Source: Acinetobacter proteolyticus
GTDB taxonomy: Bacteria > Pseudomonadota > Gammaproteobacteria > Pseudomonadales > Moraxellaceae
NCBI RefSeq assembly: GCF_000367945.1
Contig: NZ_KB849179.1
Coordinates: 3,391,470-3,455,469, forward strand
Reading direction: 5' to 3'
Length of the DNA stretch: 64,000 nucleotides
Numbering within the stretch: position 1 is the stretch's first letter; each line of letters opens with the position of its first letter. A program made the position numbers and the translations under genes. This document shows, in pieces, positions 1 through 9,817 of this stretch. The notes below the pieces were generated by a model. It was not told the origin of the DNA. It did not search any database and saw nothing but the letters and a program-made list of their open reading frames with translations.

Positions 1-1
1 A

Positions 2-400
2 CGTAAGTTAGACAAAGCCCCTGAAGGTACGCAGGTCTTGGCACCGAAAATTGCGGATCAAGTCCTCACCATGCTTGAACAAGTGACTATGCCAGGCGGA
101 ACCGCGAAACAGGCGGTAATTCCAGGTTATCGTGTCGGTGGTAAAACCGGGACAGCGCATAAGTTGCGTGCCGACCGTAAAGGCTATTCAAACAGCGAAT
201 ATCGTGCACTGTTTGCAGGGGTTGCGCCGATTAGTGATCCACGTTTAGCCATGATTGTGGTGGTGGAAAATCCACAAGGCCGTTATTACGGTGGTTTGGT
301 GGCAGCACCCGTATTTGCGCGCATTATGCAGGAATCATTGCGTTTGCTTAATGTGCCTTTAGATAAGCCTCTTGATACTTCTATAAAATCCAATCCGTAG
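2..400 (+). CDS. ftsI: Penicillin-binding protein 3 (FtsI), C-terminal end only
   Basis: The reading frame is open from the first bases, so the 5' part lies outside the window; about 132 residues remain. They carry the third transpeptidase motif, KTGT (in VGGKTGTAHK), followed by the strand with EYRALFAGVAP and the closing AAPVFARIMQ segment typical of class B PBPs. FtsI is the septal peptidoglycan transpeptidase of the divisome and acts in the periplasm from an N-terminal membrane anchor, not visible here. The identity rests on these motifs and on murE starting 7 bases downstream, the usual dcw cluster order ftsI-murE-murF-mraY. Confidence 0.93.
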   Translation, partial: RKLDKAPEGTQVLAPKIADQVLTMLEQVTMPGGTAKQAVIPGYRVGGKTGTAHKLRADRKGYSNSEYRALFAGVAPISDPRLAMIVVVENPQGRYYGGLVAAPVFARIMQESLRLLNVPLDKPLDTSIKSNP

Positions 401-407
401 GTAGATT

Positions 408-1907
408 ATGTCGATTCGTTTTCAACAGATACATCCGATCAACATCGATGCGGCTTGGTATACACAGCCTTTTCAGGGCTTTTGCCTAGACAGTAGAAAG
501 GTTAAAGCGGGGCAAATTTTTATTGCCTTGAGTAGTTATAGTCAACCTGAAAAAACACGCCAATTTGCCCAGAATGCCATAGATGCTGGAGCATTGGCGA
601 TCATTAGCGAGACTGCTTTAGGTTTTGCGAATGAATGGGTGTGTCCAGATGTACGTTATTTGATGGGTGCATGGCAAAAACAATATTTGCAAGCCATTGA
701 TCCTGTACAACCCTTACGTGGTATCGCGGTCACTGGAACCAATGGTAAAACTACGATTTCACGTCTGATTGCAGAGTTGGTGAGTTCACAAGGCAAGGGT
801 TGTGCCGTGATGGGCACCACGGGCAATGGAATTTTGCCAAATTTAACGGCATCGACACATACCACCTTGGATGCTTTGCAATTACAACAAGCCCTGCATG
901 ATTATGCTAAACAGGGGGCAAGCTTTGTGGCGCTGGAAGCCAGTTCACATGGTTTAGAGCAAGGTCGTTTGAACGGCTGTGAGCTTGAAATTGCGGTGTA
1001 TAGTAATTTAAGTCGTGATCATCTGGATTATCACGGAACTTTAGAGGCATATGCTGAAGCCAAAGCCTTATTATTCAAGTTTACGAGCTTAAAAGCCGTA
1101 GTGATTAACTTGGATGATGCACATGCACATCTGATGCTGAATGCTGCGAAGGCTAATCCAGCACAACCTAAAATTTTGACTTATTCCTTAACCCAAGCGA
1201 CTGCGGATTATCATATTGCGGATTTACAGTATCGCCTGAGTGGGGCAAGTTTTAACCTGATCAGCCCGACAGGTTCATATTCAGTACAAAGTCCATTGCT
1301 CGGTCATTTCAATGTTGAGAATTTATTGGCCAGCTTGATTGCGGCTGAGTATGCGGGTTTTGCCTTGGCTGATTTAGTCCCGTTTGTACCGCAACTGCAA
1401 GGTGCACCAGGTCGTATGCAAGTGATTCAGGATGCAGAACGTCTATTTGTGGTGGATTATGCACATACACCTGATGCATTGATTCAGGTGTTGACCACAT
1501 TAAAGCGTCATGTCACGGGGCAGCTTTGGGCGGTATTTGGTTGTGGTGGAGATCGTGATCGTGGCAAGCGTCCATTGATGACGCAGGCGGCACTTGATCA
1601 TGCTAATCCTGTGATTCTCACATCGGACAATCCACGCACTGAAAATCCTGAACAGATTTTTGCCGATATGAAGCAAGGAATTCACTTTGCAGAACATGCG
1701 ATGCATGAAATTCATGACCGTCGTGAAGCGATTAAATTTGTGGTCGCACAAGCTCAAGCGGGTGATATTGTAGTGATTGCAGGTAAGGGACATGAAAACT
1801 ATCAAGAAATTGATGGGATTCGTCACTGGTTTGATGATGTGGTTGAGGTGCAGTCTGCGATTGCGGCACAGCCACATTCTGTCGATTCAGCATATTCTGC
1901 GCAATAA
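408..1907 (+). CDS. murE: UDP-MurNAc-L-Ala-D-Glu:meso-diaminopimelate ligase MurE
   Basis: Cytoplasmic Mur ligase that adds the third stem-peptide residue to UDP-MurNAc-dipeptide using ATP. The 499-residue protein shows the ATP-binding loop GTNGKTT at residues 110-116, the central-domain lysine in AEAK (K219) that is carbamylated in the family, and the DNPR motif at residues 407-410. DNPR is the known signature for meso-diaminopimelate rather than lysine, as expected for a Gram-negative wall. The gene follows ftsI by 7 bases and precedes murF by 22 bases, so the three are probably co-transcribed. Length and motifs are normal. Confidence 0.97.
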   Translation: MSIRFQQIHPINIDAAWYTQPFQGFCLDSRKVKAGQIFIALSSYSQPEKTRQFAQNAIDAGALAIISETALGFANEWVCPDVRYLMGAWQKQYLQAIDPVQPLRGIAVTGTNGKTTISRLIAELVSSQGKGCAVMGTTGNGILPNLTASTHTTLDALQLQQALHDYAKQGASFVALEASSHGLEQGRLNGCELEIAVYSNLSRDHLDYHGTLEAYAEAKALLFKFTSLKAVVINLDDAHAHLMLNAAKANPAQPKILTYSLTQATADYHIADLQYRLSGASFNLISPTGSYSVQSPLLGHFNVENLLASLIAAEYAGFALADLVPFVPQLQGAPGRMQVIQDAERLFVVDYAHTPDALIQVLTTLKRHVTGQLWAVFGCGGDRDRGKRPLMTQAALDHANPVILTSDNPRTENPEQIFADMKQGIHFAEHAMHEIHDRREAIKFVVAQAQAGDIVVIAGKGHENYQEIDGIRHWFDDVVEVQSAIAAQPHSVDSAYSAQ

Positions 1908-1929
1908 GCTTAAAAGGTAAATAAAGCAT

Positions 1930-3327
1930 ATGCATACTTCAACGACCAGTACCGTTCCATTACAACCTTGGACCGCAGAACAATTACAACAAGCGACCCA
2001 AGGCGAGTGGTTTCAGCACAATATTCCACAAGGTGAAATTAAACGTATTTTAACCGACTCACGTCATGCCGAAGCTGGTGATGCTTTTCTTGCCTTAAAA
2101 GGCGAACGTTTTGATGCGCATAATTTTGTGGCTCAAGTTGCTAATCAAGGCTGTCAAATTGCCATTGTGGAACATCCAATTGATGCGGATATTGCACAAC
2201 TCATTGTAAAAGATACCCGTCTGGCTTTAGGTCAGCTTGGTGCTTATCGCCGTCAACAGAACTCACAACTCAAAGTGATTGCTTTGACAGGCAGTAGTGG
2301 TAAAACCACCACCAAAGAAATGTTGGGTAGTATTTTATCTGGTTTGGCACCAACCTTAATTACCCGTGGCAATTTAAATAATGATCTCGGTGTACCGATG
2401 ATGTTATTGGAATTACGCCCAGAGCATCAATATGCCGTGATGGAGTTAGGGGCAAGTCATCAGGGTGAAATTGATTATACCTCGAATCTGGTACAGCCGC
2501 ATGTGGCCGGTATTTTGAATATCGGCACTGCACATCTGGGTGAGTTTGGTGGGCGCGAAGGTATCTGCCGTGCTAAGTCTGAAATTTATGCGCATATCTT
2601 GCCTGAAGGGATTGCGATTGTCCCTGCGCAGGATGATTTTAGTGAAAGCATCCGTCAAAATGCACAAGCACATTCAATCTTGAGTTTTGGTGATGGCGGT
2701 GATGTATTTGCAACCGAAGTTCAGTTGCATCCTCAATCGGCACAATTTAATTTGCATACACCACAAGGTGTGCGTACGGTGAATTTGCCGTTTGCAGGAG
2801 CACATAATGTCCAGAATGCCGCTGCAGCCACTGCATTTGCGCTCGCACTTGGTGTTGCGCTGGACGATATTGTGCAAGGTCTGGAACAGGCACAAGGAGC
2901 CAAAGGTCGTTTGAACTTCATTCAACACCAAAATCACCTGTTCATTGATGATACCTATAATGCCAATCCAACCTCAATGCGCGCAGCAGCACAGGTTTTG
3001 CTACAACAACAAGGCTTAAAAGTCATGGTGATGGGGGATATTGGAGAATTAGGTGATAGTAGTTGGCAGGAACATCATGATCTTGGAAAAGATTTGGCGA
3101 CTTTGCCGCTTGATCAGTTGATCGTGGTCGGTGAATTTGCTGCCGCTGCACAACAAGGCTCAGCCAATGCAGCAAAATTACATGCCTTTGCCTCTCAAAA
3201 AGAAGCCTTACCGTTTTTAATTAATTTAGTCCAAACACATCAACCCCAGTCAATGAGTTTCCTGTTTAAAGGGTCTCGTTATACCCATATGGAAACGTTG
3301 ATGGCTGACTTGATGGAGAAAATTTAA
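1930..3327 (+). CDS. murF: UDP-MurNAc-tripeptide:D-Ala-D-Ala ligase MurF
   Basis: Mur ligase that attaches D-Ala-D-Ala to UDP-MurNAc-tripeptide to complete the cytoplasmic pentapeptide precursor. The 465-residue protein has the P-loop GSSGKTT at residues 121-127 after an N-terminal uridine-binding domain (LTDSRHAEAGDAFLAL), the GNLNND segment, and the conserved DDTYNANPTSM motif of MurF. An SD-like AAAGG lies upstream of the ATG. The stop codon is immediately followed by the mraY start, implying translational coupling. No anomalies. Confidence 0.97.
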   Translation: MHTSTTSTVPLQPWTAEQLQQATQGEWFQHNIPQGEIKRILTDSRHAEAGDAFLALKGERFDAHNFVAQVANQGCQIAIVEHPIDADIAQLIVKDTRLALGQLGAYRRQQNSQLKVIALTGSSGKTTTKEMLGSILSGLAPTLITRGNLNNDLGVPMMLLELRPEHQYAVMELGASHQGEIDYTSNLVQPHVAGILNIGTAHLGEFGGREGICRAKSEIYAHILPEGIAIVPAQDDFSESIRQNAQAHSILSFGDGGDVFATEVQLHPQSAQFNLHTPQGVRTVNLPFAGAHNVQNAAAATAFALALGVALDDIVQGLEQAQGAKGRLNFIQHQNHLFIDDTYNANPTSMRAAAQVLLQQQGLKVMVMGDIGELGDSSWQEHHDLGKDLATLPLDQLIVVGEFAAAAQQGSANAAKLHAFASQKEALPFLINLVQTHQPQSMSFLFKGSRYTHMETLMADLMEKI

Positions 3328-4446
3328 ATGTTGTTATGGTTATTTGAGCAATTGGCGGACTATAACAGTTCGTTCCAGGTTGTTCGTTATTTAACATTGC
3401 GCTCTTTGTTGAGTTTGCTGACTGCCCTGACGATCGGATTGGCTTTAGGTCCAGTCATGATTCGTAAATTACAAGCATTAAAATATGGTCAGGCGGTGAG
3501 CTCTTTTGCACCTGAAAACCATGCCAAGAAAATGGGTACCCCAACCATGGGCGGGATTTTAATCCTGCTTTCGATCGGAATTAGTACCTTGTTGTGGGCA
3601 GACTTGTCCAATCCTTATGTCTGGATTGTGCTCGGTGTGATGGTGGTTTTTGGTGCAGTAGGTTGGGCCGATGACTGGATTAAAGTCCGTTATAAAGACA
3701 ATGCAGGTTTACCAGCACGGAAGAAGTTCTTTTGGACTTCGGTGGCGTCGTTAGGCGCAGGTATTGCCTTATATGTGATTGCAAAACAACAAGACAGTGT
3801 AGAACATACGGCGAATATGCTGGATTTGTTGATTCCATTCTTTAAAAATCTCTCCATTCCGCTTTCAGCTATACCCTTGGGTTTGGCATTTATTGGGTTC
3901 ACCTATCTAGTCATCAATGGGGCGTCGAATGCAGTCAATTTGACCGATGGTCTGGATGGCTTGGCGATTATGCCGATTGTAATGGTGGCGGCCGGTTTAG
4001 GGGTATTTGCATATTTGTCTGGTGATATTCGTTTTGCCAATTATTTGCATATTCCTTATGTTAAATATACCTCGGAACTGGTGGTGATCTGTTCAGCTAT
4101 GGTCGGTGCGGGTTTGGCCTTCCTTTGGTACAATGCACATCCAGCACAAGTCTTTATGGGTGATGTCGGTGCATTGGCACTTGGTGCAATGCTCGGTACG
4201 ATTGCGGTGATGGTTCGTCAGGAAATCGTATTTGCCATTATGGGTGGTGTGTTTGTGATGGAGGCGATTTCGGTATTTTTGCAAATCGGTTCATTGCGGA
4301 TGCGGAATAAGCGTGTGTTCTTGATGGCCCCGTTACATCACCATTATGAAAAGCAAGGTTGGAAAGAAACCCAAGTGGTGATCCGTTTTTGGATTATTAC
4401 CATTTTCCTCGTGGTATTGGGCTTAATGACGCTAAAATTACGTTAA
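3328..4446 (+). CDS. mraY: Phospho-N-acetylmuramoyl-pentapeptide transferase MraY
   Basis: Polytopic inner-membrane enzyme that transfers phospho-MurNAc-pentapeptide to undecaprenyl phosphate, forming lipid I. The 372-residue protein has about ten hydrophobic segments and the family motifs ADDWIKV, NLTDGLDGLA, FMGDVGALALG and the late cytoplasmic loop APLHHHYE. It starts on the base after the murF stop. A strong terminator lies 16 bases downstream, so the dcw operon ends here; murD and murG are not next, and the cluster is split in this genome. Confidence 0.97.
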   Translation: MLLWLFEQLADYNSSFQVVRYLTLRSLLSLLTALTIGLALGPVMIRKLQALKYGQAVSSFAPENHAKKMGTPTMGGILILLSIGISTLLWADLSNPYVWIVLGVMVVFGAVGWADDWIKVRYKDNAGLPARKKFFWTSVASLGAGIALYVIAKQQDSVEHTANMLDLLIPFFKNLSIPLSAIPLGLAFIGFTYLVINGASNAVNLTDGLDGLAIMPIVMVAAGLGVFAYLSGDIRFANYLHIPYVKYTSELVVICSAMVGAGLAFLWYNAHPAQVFMGDVGALALGAMLGTIAVMVRQEIVFAIMGGVFVMEAISVFLQIGSLRMRNKRVFLMAPLHHHYEKQGWKETQVVIRFWIITIFLVVLGLMTLKLR

Positions 4447-4462
4447 ACCAAGATTCAAAAAG

Positions 4463-4487
4463 AAGCTGGTGATCACCAGCTTTTTTT
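4463..4487 (+). terminator. Rho-independent terminator after mraY
   Basis: A perfect 20-base palindrome (10-base arms, 4463-4472 and 4473-4482) runs directly into seven T residues (4481-4487). It closes the ftsI-murE-murF-mraY transcription unit and lies just before the rlmA ribosome binding site. Confidence 0.85.
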
Positions 4488-4504
4488 ATGTTTGGAGAAA
4501 ATAG

Positions 4505-5323
4505 ATGAGTTTGTTGATGTGTCCTGTTTGTCGCCAATCATTGAGTTTGGTCGCGAATTCTTGGCAATGTGAAAATGGACATCATTACGATATAGCCAAA
4601 CAAGGCTATGTCAATTTGCATGTGGTGCAACACAAGCACAGTAAAAGCCCAGGGGATACACCCGAATCAGTATTGGCACGCCGTGAGTTTTTGCAGGCCG
4701 GTTTTTATCAACCTTTAAAACACGCAGTGGTCGCAATGTTACAGCAACTGCAACCTAAGGCCCTCTTGGACATTGGATGTGGTGAGGGATATTATACCAG
4801 TGCCATGCAAGCATACACCCAGCAATGTATTGGTGTGGATATTGCTAAAACAGCGGTACAACGTGCGGCAAAGTTAAATAACAAGGTAACTTGGGTGGTG
4901 GGCACAGGGGCGACATTGCCAGTTCAGGATCATGTACTGGATATTTGTACCAGTTTGTTTAGTCCAATACCGCAAGATGAAATCGTAAGAGTATTGCGTG
5001 ATGATGGCTATTTAATTGTGGTGACCCCTGCACCAAAACATCTCTATGATTTGCGTGAAGCCCTATTTGAGCAAGTCAATTTACATGAGCCAGAGAAGTT
5101 TGTGCAGCAGTTGAATGCCCAGTTTGAGTTAAAGCAAGCACAGATCGTTGAAGCACCCATGCAATTGGATCAGAAAGCATTAAAGAACTTAATTGCAATG
5201 ACGCCATATGCCTACAAAGCCAATCCTGAACGGCGTAAACTGTTGGAGCAAGCCCAGACCTTTGCGGCGACTGCCGCCTTTCAAATTTATCTGTTTCAGA
5301 AAAAAAAGAAGCCATCACATTGA
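4505..5323 (+). CDS. rlmA: 23S rRNA (guanine-N1)-methyltransferase RlmA-like
   Basis: SAM-dependent methyltransferase of the RlmA/RrmA family, which in E. coli methylates G745 of 23S rRNA. The N-terminus carries a zinc site, Cys6, Cys9, Cys22 and His26, at nearly the same spacing as E. coli RlmA. The SAM motif I follows as LLDIGCGEGYY near residue 90. Length (272 aa) fits the family. A GGAGA ribosome binding site precedes the ATG. It stands alone between two terminators, the second overlapping its stop codon. The exact target base cannot be read from the sequence; RlmA(I) is inferred because the organism is Gram-negative. Confidence 0.88.
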   Translation: MSLLMCPVCRQSLSLVANSWQCENGHHYDIAKQGYVNLHVVQHKHSKSPGDTPESVLARREFLQAGFYQPLKHAVVAMLQQLQPKALLDIGCGEGYYTSAMQAYTQQCIGVDIAKTAVQRAAKLNNKVTWVVGTGATLPVQDHVLDICTSLFSPIPQDEIVRVLRDDGYLIVVTPAPKHLYDLREALFEQVNLHEPEKFVQQLNAQFELKQAQIVEAPMQLDQKALKNLIAMTPYAYKANPERRKLLEQAQTFAATAAFQIYLFQKKKKPSH

Positions 5324-5336
5324 TGGCTTCTTTTTT
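5302..5336. terminator. Bidirectional terminator between rlmA and ponA
   Basis: Ten-base arms (5308-5317 and 5321-5330) enclose a 3-base loop, flanked by an A-run on the left and a T-run on the right. The element can therefore end transcripts arriving from either side. It overlaps the last codons of rlmA and sits 3 bases from the ponA stop. Confidence 0.85.
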
Positions 5337-5338
5337 AT

Positions 5339-7945
5339 TTACTGTATTTGATTGATCAAATGCTCAATGCCATCCTTTTCCTTCGGTGGAGGTGCTGGGT
5401 TTGATGAGTTCGAGCCCATTGCTGGTGGTTGCTTTTTAGCAGGCACAATTGGTTGTTCATCAGTTGATGATGTTGTTCCAGGTAAGTCTGAAAAATCATT
5501 TTGTACTGAACGTGTTGGCGCTGGTGGTGCTGGACGATACAGTGGACGCGCCAGTGGTGGAGAGGCACGATATTCTTTTTTATCTTCGCTTTGCTGGATT
5601 TGTAACTTATCACGAGAGATCGGATCTTTTGCTTCTTTATCCAAACGTACCCATGCCGATGGGGTATCTTTTAAAGAGTTCCCCATAAAGTTGGTCCAGA
5701 TCGGAAGCGCAGCAACGCCACCGTATTCGCGGCGACCGAGTGTGCGCGGTTGGTCAAAACCAACCCAAGCAATTGCAACTAATTTGCCATTAAAACCAGC
5801 GAACCATGCATCTTTGGCATCATTGGTGGTACCCGTTTTACCACCCAAATCATCACGGCCAATTTTCAAGGCTGCTCGACCTGTACCGTGCTGAATCACA
5901 TCACGTAAGATGTTGGCCATATCATAGGCTGAGCTTGATTTTAAGATACGTTGTGCTTGACGGTAATCGCTGTTGGTTTTTGCAGTTTGTGCTGCATCGG
6001 CTGTGAGGAGTGGTGCTTCAGATGCTGCAGTTGCCTCATCTAAACTTTGGTTGGTGATCTCTGTGACTTGCTGTTTAGCTTGATCTTTGTCTGTGTCAGT
6101 CGCTTGCTGCTCCGTGCTTGCATTGGGACTGCTAATACATGGGATACATGCATATTCAGGTTTTGCTTCGTAAATAACTTTGCCAGATGCATCTTCAATG
6201 CGTTTAATAAAGTGTGGCTGAATGCGGTAACCACCATTGGCAAAGGTGGCGTAGCCTGTTGCCATTTGAATTGGCAATACCTGAGGAGTCCCTAACGCAA
6301 TAGTAAAGTTACGTGGAATTTGATCTTCTTGTAGACCGAAATCCATAAATAGTTGGCGAGTACGCTCAATGCCGACATTTTGTAATAAGCGTACTGAAAC
6401 GGTATTTCGAGATAAATAAAGCGCACGACGTAAAGGAATCATGCCCAAATAGCGACCATCCGAGTTTCTTGGTGACCATTTACCAATGGTGATTGGACTG
6501 TCATTGACCATGCTATAAGGCGTCATGCCGCGTTCTAAAGCCAGTGCATAAACAAAGGGTTTAATGGTGGAACCTGGTTGTCTCCAACCTTGTATTGCAC
6601 GGTTAAATTTCGATTGATAAAAGTTATAGCCACCAACAACGGCTTCGATTGCACCGTCATTCGGATTGATGGCAATCAGTTGACCTTGAACTTTTGGCAC
6701 TTGCACCAAAGACCAAACGGTTTTACCTTCATTCGGACGTAAGCGAATAATATCTTTAACTTTGACAATCTGTGAGGCATTTGAAGGTGCGCCGCCAACG
6801 CTATTGGCATTGCGATAAGGACGAACCCATGACATCCCAGACCAGTTTACAGTCACTGTTGAGCCATCTTGCATCAAGGCATCAAAAGAGTTGTTATTGA
6901 CTTTGATCACTTGTGCAGGGTAAGTGTTGGCATAAGCCATAAATTGCTTCAAAGGTTTGTCGTGTGCTTCAGGGCCGCGCCAGCCATGACGACGGTCGTA
7001 AGCTTCTAAACCATCCTGAATTGCTTGTTCAGCATAGCGCTGGCGTTTGCTATCAATGGTTGTGTAAACCTTATAGCCTGAGTCAACGGCTTGTTCGCCA
7101 AAATGTTCAACCAATTCGGAACGCACCATTTCACCGACATAAGGGAAAACATTGCTGACGGAACGATCGACCATGTTCAGATTGATCGGTTCTGCAACTG
7201 CTTGTTGATATTGATTTTGGTTGATATAGCCGAGTTGTAGCATACGACCTAAAATCCAGTTACGACGCTCAAGCGCACGTTCCGGATTGACTACAGGATT
7301 ATACTTCGATGGTGCTTTGGGTAGACCTGCGATCATGGCCATTTGTGCAGTGCTGAGCTCATTAATATTTTTGTTGTAATAGACACGTGCGGCAGCCGCA
7401 ATCCCATAAGCATTTTTACCCAAGAAAATTTTATTGACGTAAGCGGTCAGAATTTCCTGTTTTGTTAAGTTTTGCTCAATTTTACGTGCCAGAAACACTT
7501 CTGTTAGTTTACGTCGAAGCGTTCGGTCTGGACTTAAATAATAGTTTTTTGCCACCTGCATGGTAATGGTTGAGCCCCCAGTTTGGACATCAGACCCTGT
7601 AACAGATTCAGTCAGTGCTCGCCCAAGCCCTTTGAAACTAATCCCATTGTGCTCAAAAAAGGATGAGTCTTCTGCTGCCAAAAAGGCGTGGATAAAAGAA
7701 GGAGGAATCTGTTCGTATTTAACAGGAATGGATAATTTTCCGCCGTATTCCGCAATTAACTGATTATCTGTCGTGTAGACTTGCAACGGTTTTAGTAAAG
7801 GCGCTTTTTTGAGTGAACTCATATCTGGCAGTGAAGGCGCAAGATAGAGATACATGCCATAAAATCCCATTGGAAGTGAGACTAAGATAATAATAACGAT
7901 CAAAAAAAATGGGCGAACAATACCAGAACTGGATAGCTTTTTCAT
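5339..7945 (-). CDS. ponA: Bifunctional penicillin-binding protein 1a
   Basis: Class A PBP that polymerises lipid II (GT51) and cross-links stem peptides in the periplasm. The 868-residue protein has one N-terminal membrane anchor (about residues 10-36). The glycosyltransferase motif AEDSSFFEHNG has catalytic Glu92, and TGGSTITMQ starts at 122. The transpeptidase has STIK with Ser459, SRN at 512-514 and KTGT at 703-706. A Gln/Thr/Ala-rich linker (about 605-665) separates the second and third transpeptidase motifs, and the C-terminus is a Pro-rich tail (about 790-868). It is divergent from pilM, with a 163-base shared promoter region, an arrangement common beside pilMNOPQ in gammaproteobacteria. 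Confidence 0.96.
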   Translation of the reverse strand: MKKLSSSGIVRPFFLIVIIILVSLPMGFYGMYLYLAPSLPDMSSLKKAPLLKPLQVYTTDNQLIAEYGGKLSIPVKYEQIPPSFIHAFLAAEDSSFFEHNGISFKGLGRALTESVTGSDVQTGGSTITMQVAKNYYLSPDRTLRRKLTEVFLARKIEQNLTKQEILTAYVNKIFLGKNAYGIAAAARVYYNKNINELSTAQMAMIAGLPKAPSKYNPVVNPERALERRNWILGRMLQLGYINQNQYQQAVAEPINLNMVDRSVSNVFPYVGEMVRSELVEHFGEQAVDSGYKVYTTIDSKRQRYAEQAIQDGLEAYDRRHGWRGPEAHDKPLKQFMAYANTYPAQVIKVNNNSFDALMQDGSTVTVNWSGMSWVRPYRNANSVGGAPSNASQIVKVKDIIRLRPNEGKTVWSLVQVPKVQGQLIAINPNDGAIEAVVGGYNFYQSKFNRAIQGWRQPGSTIKPFVYALALERGMTPYSMVNDSPITIGKWSPRNSDGRYLGMIPLRRALYLSRNTVSVRLLQNVGIERTRQLFMDFGLQEDQIPRNFTIALGTPQVLPIQMATGYATFANGGYRIQPHFIKRIEDASGKVIYEAKPEYACIPCISSPNASTEQQATDTDKDQAKQQVTEITNQSLDEATAASEAPLLTADAAQTAKTNSDYRQAQRILKSSSAYDMANILRDVIQHGTGRAALKIGRDDLGGKTGTTNDAKDAWFAGFNGKLVAIAWVGFDQPRTLGRREYGGVAALPIWTNFMGNSLKDTPSAWVRLDKEAKDPISRDKLQIQQSEDKKEYRASPPLARPLYRPAPPAPTRSVQNDFSDLPGTTSSTDEQPIVPAKKQPPAMGSNSSNPAPPPKEKDGIEHLINQIQ

Positions 7946-8108
7946 AATAAGTAAGTTTTAATAAGAGCGAATGGCAAACTAATTGTGGTCAGTATATCCT
8001 TTAGACATGCGGATTGTTAGATGAGTTATTGTATCCGTAGCAATTAAAGACCAAAACAAAATTAGTGTGTTGTATTTTTGGGGATAAAAAAATAAATAGG
8101 AAAGTACT

Positions 8109-9167
8109 GTGCTCAGGTTATATCGTAAACCAAATAAGGGGTTAGTGGGTGTCGATATTAGTTCGACAACTGTTAAGTTATTGGAGCTCTCTGTAAAGAA
8201 CGGTAGATATTGGGTTGAAAGTTATGCAGTGATGCCATTGCCTGAAAGCAGTGTCGTGGAAAAAAGCATACTGAATCCAGAGGCGGTAGGTGATGCGCTT
8301 GAGAGAGTGGTCAACCTTGCCAATCCTCACACCACCAATGTCGCGATTGCAGTGCCAACATCGATGGTCATTAACAAGATCATTGAGATGGATGCTGACA
8401 TGACGGATGAAGAGCGTGAAGTTCAAATCCGTATGGACGCTGAGCAATACATTCCGTTCCCATTAGATGAAGTCAGTCTTGATTTTGAAGTTTTGCCTGA
8501 TCGCTTAGCGAATCCAAATCGGGTCAATGTACTCTTGGTTGCAACACGTACCGAGAATGTCGATACGCGTGTTGAAGTTTTGGAACTGGCGGGCTTAACA
8601 GCAAAAATTGCAGAAGTTGAAAGCTATGCCATGGAGCGTGCATTCAGTGTATTTGCTGATACCTTGCCAATGGGTGCCAATACGGTGGGGATCTTAGATA
8701 TTGGTCATACCATGACCACCTTGTCGGTAATGCAAAAAGGCAAGATCATTTATACGCGTGAGCAAGTGTTTGGTGGTCGTCAACTGACTCAAGATGTACA
8801 GAGTCGTTATGGTCTTTCTTTTGAAGAAGCGGGGCGTGCCAAGAAAGAACGCACCTTACCAGATGATTACGACACCGAAGTCCTCGAGCCTTTCTTGGAT
8901 GCAGTGGTTCAACAGGCGGCACGTTCGCTCCAGTTCTTCTTTTCATCTTCACAATTCAATGAAATTGACCATATTTTGTTGGCGGGCGGGAATGCCAATA
9001 TTCCAGGTCTAGCCAAGTTATTACAACAAAAGCTCGGTTATCGGGTCACCATTGCCAATCCATTTCTGCAAATGGGTTTTTCTTCTCAAATTGATATTAA
9101 AAAAATTGAAAACGATGCTTCCTCTTTGATGGTGGCATGTGGTTTGGCATTGAGGAGTTTTGATTAA
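8109..9167 (+). CDS. pilM: Type IV pilus assembly ATPase-like protein PilM
   Basis: Actin/FtsA-fold cytoplasmic protein that binds the N-terminal tail of PilN and links the PilNOP alignment complex to the pilus motor. The 352-residue sequence has nucleotide-binding strands GVDISSTTVKLLEL near the N-terminus, GILDIGHTMTTLSV in the middle and LLAGGNANIPGL near the end. The start is a GTG at 8109 giving VLRLYRKPNKGLVG; an A/G-rich stretch (AGGAAAG) lies 5 bases upstream. It is first in a tightly packed pilMNOPQ operon and overlaps pilN by one base (TAATG). Confidence 0.95.
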   Translation: MLRLYRKPNKGLVGVDISSTTVKLLELSVKNGRYWVESYAVMPLPESSVVEKSILNPEAVGDALERVVNLANPHTTNVAIAVPTSMVINKIIEMDADMTDEEREVQIRMDAEQYIPFPLDEVSLDFEVLPDRLANPNRVNVLLVATRTENVDTRVEVLELAGLTAKIAEVESYAMERAFSVFADTLPMGANTVGILDIGHTMTTLSVMQKGKIIYTREQVFGGRQLTQDVQSRYGLSFEEAGRAKKERTLPDDYDTEVLEPFLDAVVQQAARSLQFFFSSSQFNEIDHILLAGGNANIPGLAKLLQQKLGYRVTIANPFLQMGFSSQIDIKKIENDASSLMVACGLALRSFD

Positions 9168-9817
9168 TGGCAAAGATTAACTTACTCCCTTGGCGTGATG
9201 AGCTAAGAGAACAAAGAAAGAAGCAGTTTGTCGCATTTTGTGTTGGGGTTGCTGCATTAGGGGTTGCATCGGTATTTTCGGGGTGGATGTATTTTGATCA
9301 TAAACTTAATGATCAGGAACAAGCCAATCAATTGATTGTCAGTACCAACCAAAACTTAGATACGCAACTCAAAGCGCTGGACGGTTTACAAGAACGTCGT
9401 AACGCCATTATTGAACGTATGAAACTAATTCAGGGCTTACAGGGGCAACGTCCTGTTACAGTACGTCTGGTGGATGAACTCGTTCGAGTGACACCACCCA
9501 CAATGTACTTAACTAAGTTTAGCCGTATTGGGGACAAGTTCACGATTGAAGGTAAGGCAGAAAGTCCGAATACCGTGGCTGAACTGTTGCGTAATCTAGA
9601 GGCTTCACCTTGGTACCGTAATGCCTTTATGAATTCTTTCCTTGCTGTGGATGAAAACAAAAATAAAGACAAAACAGCAACCTCCTTGGTACCTCGTGTA
9701 GAGGAAAATTATGGCAGTTTTGTGGTCACTGTAGATCTGGGTGAGATCGGGACAACTGCGGAAGCTACAGCAATGTCAGAAGCAGCCGCATCAGGGGTAG
9801 TCGGGGTGGCAAAATGA
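9167..9817 (+). CDS. pilN: Type IV pilus inner-membrane protein PilN
   Basis: Bitopic inner-membrane protein of the alignment complex. The short cytoplasmic tail has the conserved INLLPWR motif (residues 4-10) that docks into PilM. A membrane segment follows at about 23-44, then a periplasmic coiled-coil/ferredoxin-like domain that pairs with PilO. The 216-residue length is normal. It overlaps pilM by one base and pilO by four (ATGA), indicating translational coupling. The C-terminal tail (after about 185) is Ala/Glu-rich and probably disordered. Confidence 0.94.
   Translation: MAKINLLPWRDELREQRKKQFVAFCVGVAALGVASVFSGWMYFDHKLNDQEQANQLIVSTNQNLDTQLKALDGLQERRNAIIERMKLIQGLQGQRPVTVRLVDELVRVTPPTMYLTKFSRIGDKFTIEGKAESPNTVAELLRNLEASPWYRNAFMNSFLAVDENKNKDKTATSLVPRVEENYGSFVVTVDLGEIGTTAEATAMSEAAASGVVGVAK

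Noticed and set aside
5352..5894. 180-residue open frame opposite ponA
   Set aside because: It is antisense to the Pro-rich C-terminus of PBP1a, has no ribosome binding site, and its Gly/Ser-rich composition is what the reverse of that coding sequence gives.
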